Below are positions 55,171 to 64,000 of a stretch of DNA of 64,000 bases, piece after piece (position 1 is the stretch's first letter; every line of letters begins with the position of its first letter). The stretch is from contig CM022368.1 in assembly GCA_011800155.1 (NCBI GenBank), positions 3,472,001 through 3,536,000 on the forward strand. Reading direction: 5' to 3'. This stretch comes from Flammulina velutipes (taxonomy: Eukaryota > Basidiomycota > Agaricomycetes > Agaricales > Physalacriaceae). Position numbers and translations under genes: made by a program. The notes beneath the pieces were generated by a model, which saw nothing but the letters and a program-made list of their open reading frames with translations, did not search any database and was not told the DNA's origin.

Positions 55171-57174
55171 ATGAGCGTTTTGGCCGATAACGTTAGGAAT
55201 CTCGATGAGATTTTGGAACTATACAATGTTATTGTAGACGGCGCGGAAACGAACTGGTGAGTGCTGTACGAAATTGTTAGCGCCCAACTAATGGTGTAGG
55301 CTTCTCTTGCAGTACGGCGATAACAACGTGAGGAGGCTGGCCCCCACTGTCAGCCACGGTGCGAAACGCTGAGCCAAATTCACAGACAGACGATGTTTTC
55401 CTGCTCGCCTATGGTTCTGAGGGTCTCTCTGGCGTCAAAACGAAAGTCTCTGAAGACGCCGAACAAGTGTACTTTGCCTTCTATCGCGAAGAGGTCAAAG
55501 CACGGCCAGGCTTTGCTATTATCAACTATGTGCCGCCTGCTGTGTCTGGTGTACGACGTGGTACGTGTCATTCATACGTGTCGCTGTTTGCTGCTCAACG
55601 TAATGCAGCTCGCGCCTTGGTCCTTTCGCGAAGAATAGGCAGCAACTTTAGCAGAGTGAGCAAACATGCAAGATGACGTTGTTCCGTCGTTGTTTATTGT
55701 TTATGTACAGGAGGAGCACGCGTCCCTGACAGTGGACCATCTCTCCAATCTCACTCCCACCGCCATCCACGAAGCGATTCTGAACCCCGAGTCAAGCCAT
55801 TCCATCCAAATCGAGCAGCCAATGGCGCTGCCCGCTACACCATCAGACATCACGAATCAACTCTCTTCGAAACGAACTCCAAGAGCTATACGCATAGAAC
55901 CCGTCCGCAGGTCTTTCACAGAAACTTACGCGCCGGACAAAGTTCCCATTACCATGCAAAAGACAAGCAGTCTCTTTTCTGGTCTCCTCCGTCGCAAAGG
56001 TGGCAGAAAGGACATTATCGCAGAAATCGAAGAACCCGCCCCGCCCACGCCTCCCAAAGACATGAGCGGCGGCGGCAGACGCCAGCCACCCGCGGCATAC
56101 ACCGTTCCCTCAGCAATGCGTTCACAGCCACAATATACCCCTCAGCGCCGTGTATCTGAATTCGGCCACGATCTTGATCATGCCACGTCGAGTTCGGACG
56201 AGGGTGTCATGGTCGAGCGGCCACCACCGTCTCCTTCCTTCTCCCCTCCTGTTCTGGTGCCTCTCGATGGCAAATGGAGCTCGAATGGAAGCTCTACTAT
56301 CATTGCCGATCCTGCAGAACGCGCGCGGCGGCGCCAGGTTGCCCGAGAACAGAAGCAGAAGGAGGAACAACAGGCGATGAAGGAGGAGATGCAAAGGCAG
56401 TTCCAGCAGAAGCTTCGCAAGGATGAAATCCGACGACAGGAAAGGGAGGATGAGGAGCGGCGTAAAGCTGAGCTGGAGAGGGAACTCAAACGCAACACAG
56501 AGGCACGCAAGCGGAAAGAGCAGCTGGAGAGAGAAGAGGAGCAGAGACGACGCCTCGAGATTGAACAGCGGAAGAAGGCAGATCGGGAACGCCGGCTAGA
56601 AGAGCATCGACGCCTAGAGGAGTGGCGGCTTCAACAAGCCAAGACGGCGGAGGACGCTATCAAACGAGAAGAGGCTGCTAAGCGCCGAGAAGCAAACGAG
56701 AGAAAGAAGAAGATTGCGCAGGTTGAGGCCAAGGTCAAAAGCAACTCCAAGTCGGAAGATCTGGTGACTGGCTGGGTGACAATGCAGACAAGCGAGAACA
56801 TCGTGTGGCGGAGACGGTATTACCGCATGATTGGCAACACTCTTTTTTTGTATCGAAGTCCCAAGGTATGTCCTCTGTCAAATGGGTTCTCTTCCATCCT
56901 GACACTTATCAGGATATGCATCAAGTGCTTGACGAAGTGACCTTGCGAGGGAGAGTGACAGGATTGCGAGAATGGAACGAGGGTTACGAAGAGCTAAAGG
57001 CCATACCACATTCATTTGCCGTCGAATTTAAAGATTCTCGAGGTCCATGGGGGATGTTCTGTGATGAAGAAGAGGACAAGGTGAGCAAACATTCCTCTCT
57101 TTTGATGTCTTCCGTATTCTGACGCCCCCTAGATTAAGCTACTCGGATTGTTACACTATGCTGCGGGACTGTAA
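55171..57174 (+). CDS. ADF-H domain, coiled-coil and PH domain protein
   Basis: Likely actin-associated protein. The N-terminal ADF/cofilin-homology module is built from small exons: MSVLADNVRNLDEILELYNV, ETNWLLLQYGDNNVRRLAPT, LAYGSEGLSGVKTKVSEDAE, QVYFAFYREEVKARPGFAII followed by NYVPPAVSG. A disordered Pro/Ser section (PAPPTPPKDMSGGG) leads to a long Glu/Arg/Lys-rich single-helix coiled coil (about 150 residues, RRRQVAREQKQKEEQQAMKE and on). The C-terminal PH domain shows LVTGWVTMQTSENIVWRRRY followed by YRMIGNTLFLYRSPK, then IPHSFAVEFKDSRGPWGMFC, and ends IKLLGLLHYAAGL. ADF-H, coiled coil and PH in one chain is seen in other basidiomycete proteins; membrane-linked actin control is the natural reading. 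The two middle exons near 55.55-55.7 kb are approximate. Confidence 0.85.
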
Positions 57175-57383
57175 CTTTGTACTTCACTTATACCAGATGA
57201 TACCCCCTTCGTGTGTTGATGTACTACCCACAACGGAAGAATAACCTCTCTTTGATCATGCATGGCTCGACTACTGATACAACAAACGTCTAGAACTAAC
57301 GCACACATCTAGAGGACGAAGAAAACATGGACTCTTTCCTGGACCTTTCCTGCGTTCACTCTCCCTGAGCTTCTCAATAATCT

Positions 57384-57635
57384 TTACAGCCCCGATCCTC
57401 TCTGCAACATTGCACCAGGTGCACCTCCGAATCCATATTTGTCTGCTAAGGCGGCAAGAGCGAGCTCTTCCGGCGACAATGTGTGCTTCCCAGATTTAGA
57501 TTTAGATTGGGACTGGGAGTCGGGCTGGGATGCGGATTTGGGTTGTTTGTTGGATTGGGGTTGGGATGGAGGGACGACAGTAGACGTCGAGGAGGAGAAT
57601 GAGGAAAACGACGTGGTGGATTGGGATGGAGACAT
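57384..57635 (-). CDS. Small Ser/Gln-rich protein, unknown
   Basis: Single-exon frame of 83 residues: MSPSQSTTSFSSFSSSTSTV, a Pro/Gln/Ser/Lys section, then LSPEELALAALADKYGFGGA followed by PGAMLQRGSGL. The C-terminal part is compact and amphipathic, unlike random translation. A TATATAAAG box at 57,734-57,742, about 100 bases upstream, supports a real gene. I do not recognise the family. No transmembrane segment or signal peptide. Confidence 0.5.
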   Translation of the reverse strand: MSPSQSTTSFSSFSSSTSTVVPPSQPQSNKQPKSASQPDSQSQSKSKSGKHTLSPEELALAALADKYGFGGAPGAMLQRGSGL

Positions 57636-57733
57636 CGTGAAGGTGCTGGACTGATGGGCTTGGGGGTTTGAACGATGTGTAGACGATATCGATGGTAATC
57701 GTTGTCTCTGCTGACTTTCAAGGTGCGTTGGAT

Positions 57734-57742
57734 CTTTATATA
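57734..57742 (-). promoter_or_regulatory. TATA box of the small gene at 57.4-57.6 kb
   Basis: TATATAAAG on the minus strand, about 100 bases before the ATG of the 83-residue gene. Confidence 0.5.
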
Positions 57743-58039
57743 CTCTTTGTTAATAGCGCTTGCCAGTGGGTCGAGCAGGAGCGCAGAAGCGACCACGCGA
57801 ATCCGCAGCACACGCAGCCAACGTGTCATGAACCTAGGTTTGTACCTCTGACTCGTAGTCTGAGTGCCTCTCTGGTGCCTCTCAGAGTCATAATGGCAAG
57901 CTGCGGGGGAGAGGTGTCGAGTCAAGTATGAAGTATTGGCGCAGCAATCAACTACCGGAAATGAACAATCCTACGACATGAAGGCGTAGTGCGACAGATT
58001 GAGAATAGTGTCAAAAGACAAACGGCTCGCGGCTGCTGC
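57743..58039. other. Intergenic, no further gene seen
   Basis: Upstream region of the small gene and 3' flank of the SET gene. Nothing else found. Confidence 0.45.
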
Positions 58040-59514
58040 TCACTTGAGCAGATTCGACACTCGTCCCAGCTTTTTCTTCGGCATTTTCCCAGCTTGAAGG
58101 TGCCCCGGGTTGCGCACTGGATTGAGCCAAATCGCCTTCGCCTTTATTGTATGATCACTGTCCTCACCAAATTCATCCCTCCTCGCCTCATAAGCGATCT
58201 TCGCCCAATCCTTCGTTGCGTCCCAATCCGAAAACATGGAACAAAAAGCTGCAGCATCTACAGCAAAGTCGTCCGCGTCGGCATGGAACTTCTCTTCCTT
58301 GAGCAGTTTCATAGCACGTATGAAGAGATTCATATTGGGAGACGTGGTATTGGGAATGTTATTCCAAAGGGAGAGGAGCTCCTGGCGCCGTTTATCGCTT
58401 GCCCTGACGACATCGGGAGGTGCTGAACACAGGCTGCAGGAGCAGAGAAAATACTTGAATCCAAGAAGCCGCTGTTGACGTTGGGCGCGTGTGCTCCCAT
58501 AGTTGTTGCGCCCCAAGATATACGACACGAAAATCTCCTCTCCCGGTGCAATGTCGGTCAGTGCAATGATGCGCAGCCTTCCGGACTTCTCGTGCCAGCT
58601 GTACCTGGCGTTGGGGAGACACGAATGATTGAAACTCGAAGCCTCTACGCAAATCCCACCCCCGGTAAAAGCGTTGGTTCCCCAAATTCCTGAGAGGATG
58701 TCACCGTGTGACCACGAATTGGGCAAGGAGAGATATTTGACAAGATTCTTGGGCGATAACTGTTGTGCAGAGAGATAAATTTGGTGGGGGGTTGCACCAT
58801 CGTCGTTTCCAAATGTCTGGGCGAGGATAGGTTTCTCTTCAAGGATGAAGTCACCTCGAGCCAACCCTCGAGTGGCGAAGGCGCCATTGCCGTAACCCAC
58901 AGAGTCCCGATTTTCGTAAGTCTTCACTGGATCTTTGGTACCGGAACGAGTAGAGACCGGCGCTGCCGTCTTGAACTCCGCTCGAGGCTTTTTTAATTCG
59001 TCTTCAAGTGCAGTGACACTAGCAACCTCTGCACCTGCAGCTTCATACGCGGATATATCTAACAGATGCATGAGAATCGAGATGTGCGCGTTCAAATACG
59101 TACTCCTTACCCTTGCGAGCGTTGTCCTCTTGGCCTTGTGCGATGTAAGCGAGGCATCGCCTGTAGAGCGCCTTCCTCAGCAGCACGTCATCATCTGTCA
59201 GCGCTATCGCTGCAGTTGCATCCAATATGCAGTCAGGATACCTATCGCCAAAATTTATAGATGACTCAGAGACTAGTTGTGTGTGCACATACCTTTGAAG
59301 ACGCAAGTTCGCAAAGGATCGATTCAGGACGTGGACTGGATTCCCTTTGTCTAGTTCATCAGCACAAGTGTATAGTTCGCAGGCCGTTAGGAAATCCTTT
59401 GACTTGAAAGCTTCATTTCCCTGCCGATTGGGAGTGATCAGCATCGCAAAGGCCGTTCGACGTTTGTGAGCCCACCTTGTTCTTGATGAACTCGATGATT
59501 GCTGGGGTGGTCAT
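58040..59514 (-). CDS. TPR-SET domain protein (SMYD-like)
   Basis: SET-domain protein with an N-terminal TPR region, as in SMYD-type and Set5/Set6-like lysine methyltransferases. Exon 1 (MTTPAIIEFIKNK) is joined over an intron to GNEAFKSKDFLTACELYTCA, then NRSFANLRLQRYPDCILDAT, KALYRRCLAYIAQGQ. The split SET domain shows RDSVGYGNGAFATRGLARGD (GRG-type start), NHSCLPNARYSWHEKSGRLR (the NHSC cofactor motif), ALTDIAPGEEIFVSYI (GEEI.VSY), and the post-SET Cys cluster FLCSCSLCSAPP. A C-terminal helical tail follows. It likely methylates a protein substrate, which cannot be inferred. The start is chosen because MTTPAIIEFIKNK extends the first TPR helix. Confidence 0.88.
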
Positions 59515-59895
59515 GGGAGATAATAGTAGAGTTCGGCGCTTGTTTAGCTTTCTATACACATCGTGTGACACGCAGTTGACCAGGCGTCAAACTAACTTTG
59601 AGGGAGGGGATGAACCTAGTCCTCCGATATTTGAATACGAGAATATTGAGGCTGGCTGCCAGAAGAGTGTCTAGATAGACCACAGTGATGCATCCTGGAA
59701 GTGCGACCAGTCAAATTTGAAGCAGTTAATTCACCAGACGAGTGGTGAGAAGGAAAGACGAGTCCGGCTAAGTCCGGTTGTGTCTAGCATGACGTCGCGT
59801 TTCGTTCCAGCTTTACACAGTCACCTTGCTCTATCCTTGAGGCCGACCAACTCATCTTTGGACAACGACCACCACCACCTCGTAAATAGAAACAA
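59515..59895. promoter_or_regulatory. Divergent promoter of SET and M13 peptidase genes
   Basis: 381 bases shared by two head-to-head genes. No clear TATA box or repeat. Confidence 0.4.
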
Positions 59896-62800
59896 ATGGC
59901 GGATAGAGCCCCGCGGCCGTCCGCCGACGAAGGTATGTGTTTGCAACGAAATCATTGTTCGATGTTACTCACCATACATCGACAGAAACCGCTCCTTTGC
60001 TTCGTGACCCAGACGTCGAAGACAGAGACAGTCATGTTGAGAATCCAACGTTCATGGAACGCGTCCATGCAGTCGCTCAAGAGCCTCTTACGCCTCTCAC
60101 CAAGGTCCTTCTGGTCGTCGTTATCATCTTCCTGCTCCTGAGTTCGGTGCGTGCGACGTTCATGATACCCAGCATTGCCTGAAAGCGCATCAAAGGTCTT
60201 TATTGGGCTCTTTGCAGGTGTTCAGCATAAATTAAACACTGGCCACGGGGGCGACTCGCAGCCAGGTGAAACCGTCACTTTAACAGCAACTACTACTGCT
60301 TATACCACGACGAGTGTTGCGCCATTACCAGGCCCCACTCATCCGCCCGTAGAGGTATCACATTTCAAACTATCCTTGATCTATTCCCTTCTTACTCTCC
60401 GCAGACGCCTTGCATCACCGCCGATTGCATAATCCTGTCAGCATCCATTCTCTCGTCTTTGGACACTTCCCAGGACCCGTGTGAAAACTTCTACGAATTT
60501 GCAAGTATGTCAAAATACTCTTTTTCTGTACTAGCTCTCAACAGTTATAGACGGAGGATGGTTAAAGGAACACCCTTTGCCAGCCGATAAGAGCAGTTTT
60601 GGCGCGTTCGAGGCTCTCGCCATCCAGAACAAGCAAGTACTGCAGCATATCCTAGAGAATCCGGCGTCCACTGCCCAATTCAAGACTTCACACGATGAAG
60701 AACTCCTCGCAAAGATACGCGGAATGTACAACTCTTGCTTAAACGAGGATAACTTGGACAAAATCGGCGTGGAACCTCTCGTCCATTTTGTGCAGAATTT
60801 GCGCAACCTCTTCCGCGGAAATAGCACCCGAACGGAGAGCGAGAAGCCGTCTACCAAGGGTCTCACTGCTGCACTGTCGTTCCTACACTCCCGTGGCATC
60901 GACGGTCTCTTTTCTTTCGGGATAGAGGGTGACGTTGGCGTCGATCCTAATTACATGACGTTATGGTTCAGTCAACCTCCCCTCGGACTGCCGTCCAAGG
61001 TGGGTTTATCTCCCAAGATCCACAGACGTCCAACGCTGAACTACGCCCTTCTAGGAATATTACGAGGAGAAGTCTATCCGACAGGTCTACAAGAGCGTCA
61101 TCGAGCGACTGCTTCTCAACCTTGCCGAAGAGAGTGAGAAGTTTCAAGAGAAGAGAGAGGATACAGCCATCTTCAACCAGGCAGAGAGTGTGTGGCCTCC
61201 TTGGCCATGGCCACCATGGAGTGGTGACGACGACGACGACGATGATGACAAGCCCGCCAATCAGACGGAACGGGCGCGTAAACTCGCCAAGAAGGTTGTC
61301 AAATTTGAGAGGAAGATCGCGCAAGCCAGTCAAGATCTGTGGGTCGACCAGCTCTCTTTTTTCAAACTAGCACTCAAGATTATGCAGAGACGTTCTTCAG
61401 GAAGATCCTGTTGCTTCTTATAACCCTGTTCCCCTCAAAAATCTCACCACTACTTTGCCCCAAATTCAATTCTCGGACTACTTCGCGACCTTCGCAACTC
61501 GGGCGTTCCCCGAAAACGTGATCTTAACGTATCCTCCGTACGGGGAGAGCCTTTCGAAGCTCTTAGACGAGACAGACGCGGACGTTATCGAAGCATATTT
61601 GGTCACTCGGGCAGCTCTGACCTTATCTCCATACCTCGGCACATCAACTGAAGCATGGCTGGCGCAACGCTCACTGGTCGAGGTTCTCAGTGGCATCAAG
61701 AAGGGTGTCGTGGGTGATCGAGGAGAGTACTGTATTGGACAGGTTGAGAGTACTCTTGGCTTTGCCGCTGGTAGGTACTTCGTGAACGAAACCTTTGGTG
61801 GCGAATCTAGGGAGAAGGGAACGAAAGTCATCACAGGTGAGATATATCATTTCTTGCATTTTTTTTGATCGCTTAAGAGTATCCAGACATTGTTCAGTCC
61901 TTCAAAGAGTCTCTGGGAAACATACAGTGGATGGACGAGCAGTCAGCGACAGCTGCAGCACAGAAGGTCGTTGTCTTCTTACCCATCGAGATATGAATAC
62001 TTATCGTTTCGTTCTAGGCGGATGCCATCCGCGTCAAAGTCGGCTTCCCCTTGTCGCCAGACACACGTAGTGCCGCATCTCTAGCTCGGTATTATGGCCT
62101 CGTCAAAATAGATCAGAATAATTTCTTTGAAAATATCCTGAGCGCAAGGTCAGCAGTATACTATTAACAGCGGGTCCTTGGGGTCTTAACCCTTCTGTTT
62201 CTAGTGTCAGTGACAAGATCAAAGAGTGGATCCAACTTGGAAGGCAGCGAGATCCCGAAAGTTGGGAAATGTGGCCGTCCATGGTCAATGCCTACTTCAA
62301 CCCTCCTTCAAATGAGATCGTTTTCCCGGCTGGGATCCTGCAACCTCCGTTCTTCTCTCAGGATTGGCCTGGCTACCTTGCGTATGGTGGATTCGGACAC
62401 GTCGCGGCCCATGAGTTAACACACGCGTTTGACTCCGCCGGGCGGATGTACAACCAAGAGGGTAAACTGAAGCAATGGTGGACGGACAAGACGACCCAGG
62501 GTTTCCAAAGCAAGAAGGACTGCATCGTGAAGCAGTACTCCAGTAGGATATCCTACTGACTCGATGCAACGCGTTCTAATACCAAAGCAGATTATACCAT
62601 AGACGACGGCAAGGGTGGCCGGGTTCATGTTAATGTGCGTTTCGCTACCTTTTCTTGTTACTATCGCTCACATCGACCGACTCTCTAGGGAAACTTGTAA
62701 TGTCTGATTCCCCGTTCGCATTCTCCTTCTAACGATTTCACAGCACCTCCGGCGAGAATATTGGCGACACTGGTCTCATTCAGGCATATCGTGCTTGGAA

Positions 62801-63181
62801 GGCGCAATATCACACCAACCTCGACGCAGGCAATGAGTTCTTACTACCTGGATTGGACTTTACAAGAGAACAGCTATTCTTCATCTCCTTCGGCCGTATC
62901 TGGGCTCGCAGTATGAAACCCGCCGCAGCAGTGAGCATCTTCAGTTGCTATTCCATTCTTGGCCGTTAAATCTTCCCCAGCTTCAACGGATACGTACCGA
63001 TCCTCATTCGCCTAGTCAATTCCGCGTTGACGGGACTATCTTCAACATTCCCGAGTTCGCTGAGGCATTCAAGTGTTCCAAGAATGCAACGGTACGTGTC
63101 TTATAAGTCATCGTGTCTCGTGACCGGGCTGACGTGGCGCAGCTAAACCCACCTCCCGAGAAACAGTGCCGTTTCTGGTGA
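59896..63181 (+). CDS. M13 metallopeptidase (neprilysin/ECE-like), type II membrane protein
   Basis: Zinc endopeptidase of family M13 that cleaves small peptides outside the cell. Cytoplasmic N-terminus [12 protein letters not shown], then one membrane helix [15 protein letters not shown], a Ser/Thr-rich linker ([20 protein letters not shown]), and the ectodomain starting [19 protein letters not shown]. Further signatures: [98 protein letters not shown], zinc site [17 protein letters not shown] (HExxH), [17 protein letters not shown] (third ligand Glu and catalytic Asp), and end PPEKQCRFW; the CxxW/CRFW terminus is a family trait. Odd feature: an insert [20 protein letters not shown] at 61,189-61,252. 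About 890 residues. Confidence 0.93.
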
Positions 63182-63440
63182 TGAGGTCGTTTCGATAAAT
63201 ACTGCCGTATCTCTGTAACTGTTAAATTAAAGCTTTCGACATGGACAATGGCTAGCTACCAAATGGGAACGACATCTTGATATCATCCGATGGGTCTGGA
63301 CTTGAGCAACAAAGCGGTGCAAACAAAGGACAAGGGCTGCCGATTTTGTGATCTGCCCTTGTTCTTGGCTCTCATCTTGGGTTATTTTGTCCCCACTCAC
63401 TCATTGCTTATATCTTACTGCACTGTATATCTCACTCAAC

Positions 63441-64000
63441 ATGAACTTTTCATCCAACGATAATCCTGTTCTCGTCGCCCCTCGACCGGTGCGGCTAATC
63501 ACTCCATTTCCCATCCGCCACCACCCAGTTCGCCTCGTGTCCGCCCCGGACGCAGTGGAACGCGCAGAGGAGCTCCGAATCAGCCCCTCCGTGTCTGAAA
63601 AGGACTATGGTTCCCCGAGATCGTCACCCAGGTGAGTCACGGCCAGCCACCATGACAGACACCGACTGACTGATCCTCGTCAAGACTTCCCTCAGAGGCT
63701 CTAGAGGAGTTTCTCTCCATTCTCAGGCCGTCCATCTTTCCGCCACGCTCTCCAGTCATGCGTGCTCGCAAAGGGGCGTCTATGCCATCCCTCCACCAGC
63801 ACGAGAGATCGTACAGCTTCAAGTTCATGAACGTCGACGAAGCCCCGGAGTCTCCCCTGCTTATTGCGAAAACCCCGGATGGCACTGGCGAGCAGGACAC
63901 TTTCGAGCTTATAGACGCAGACGAGGCTCAGAAGCTCCGTTGGTTCACCTCGAGCGTCCTATGTAAGTTGCTTTAGTCGCCTATCGTTATCTCTCTTTTG
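63441..64000 (+). CDS. Unknown protein, 3' end beyond the window
   Basis: Start MNFSSNDNPVLVAPRPVRLI, then a Pro/Arg-rich stretch, LPSEALEEFLSILRPSIFPP, RARKGASMPSLHQHERSYSF, and TPDGTGEQDTFELIDADEAQ followed by KLRWFTSSVL. One intron near 63,632-63,684 joins the exons; another probably begins at about 63,961 (GTAAGT). Fold and function are not recognised, and no membrane segment is seen so far. The gene continues past base 64,000. Confidence 0.6.

Overview
The window is nuclear DNA from a filamentous basidiomycete, most likely an agaricomycete (mushroom-forming fungus). Genes are closely packed on both strands and are cut by many introns of about 50 bases with GT...AG ends. Proteins read continuously only after those introns are removed. 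GC content looks close to 50%, and the family mix (Argonaute, DUF4246, a fungal S28 peptidase, a Tnp2-type transposase, a tiny cysteine-rich metallothionein) fits that group. No rRNA, tRNA, CRISPR or bacterial feature was seen.

Left part (1-27 kb), read mostly from the minus strand: the 5' part of a Dal5-like MFS permease (cut by the window edge), proteasome subunit alpha-4, a divergent C78 (UfSP/ZUP1-type) cysteine peptidase, the Golgi protein SFT2, an Argonaute with a DEDD catalytic set, the Ecm16/DHX37 ribosome-biogenesis helicase, a frameshifted relic gene, a DHA1-type MFS drug transporter, the splicing factor SYF1, a DUF4246 protein and cytosolic asparaginyl-tRNA synthetase.

Middle part (27-43.8 kb): the alpha subunit of Rab geranylgeranyl transferase, starting about 80 bases from the AsnRS start; a 34-residue three-exon metallothionein; a RecQ helicase; the decapping scaffold EDC4; an SDR oxidoreductase; a heat-shock-type transcription factor; the 60S assembly factor Ssf1 (Brix domain); and, 117 bases away and divergent, a small coiled-coil protein that resembles animal CINP.

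Right part (43.8-64 kb): a secreted S28 serine peptidase in a locally AT-richer block; a probable CACTA-like (Tnp2) DNA transposon with two divergent genes and possible degenerate terminal inverted sequences at about 46.27 and 51.92 kb; a mitochondrial protein of unknown function; an Old Yellow Enzyme homologue; an ADF-H/coiled-coil/PH actin-binding protein; a small serine-rich protein; a TPR-SET protein; a membrane-bound M13 metallopeptidase with an unusual Trp/Pro/Asp insert; and the start of an unknown gene running off the right edge.

Most genes are housekeeping genes with no operon logic. The accessory material is the transposon, the relic gene, the metallothionein and its promoter, and the two MFS carriers. 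The strongest contextual link is between divergent gene pairs: proteasome alpha-4 with a C78 peptidase (ubiquitin-type protein turnover), and Ssf1 with the CINP-like protein (both plausibly linked to 60S maturation). Exon borders were inferred by eye from splice consensus and reading-frame continuity. Gene spans are given from start codon to stop codon, introns included.
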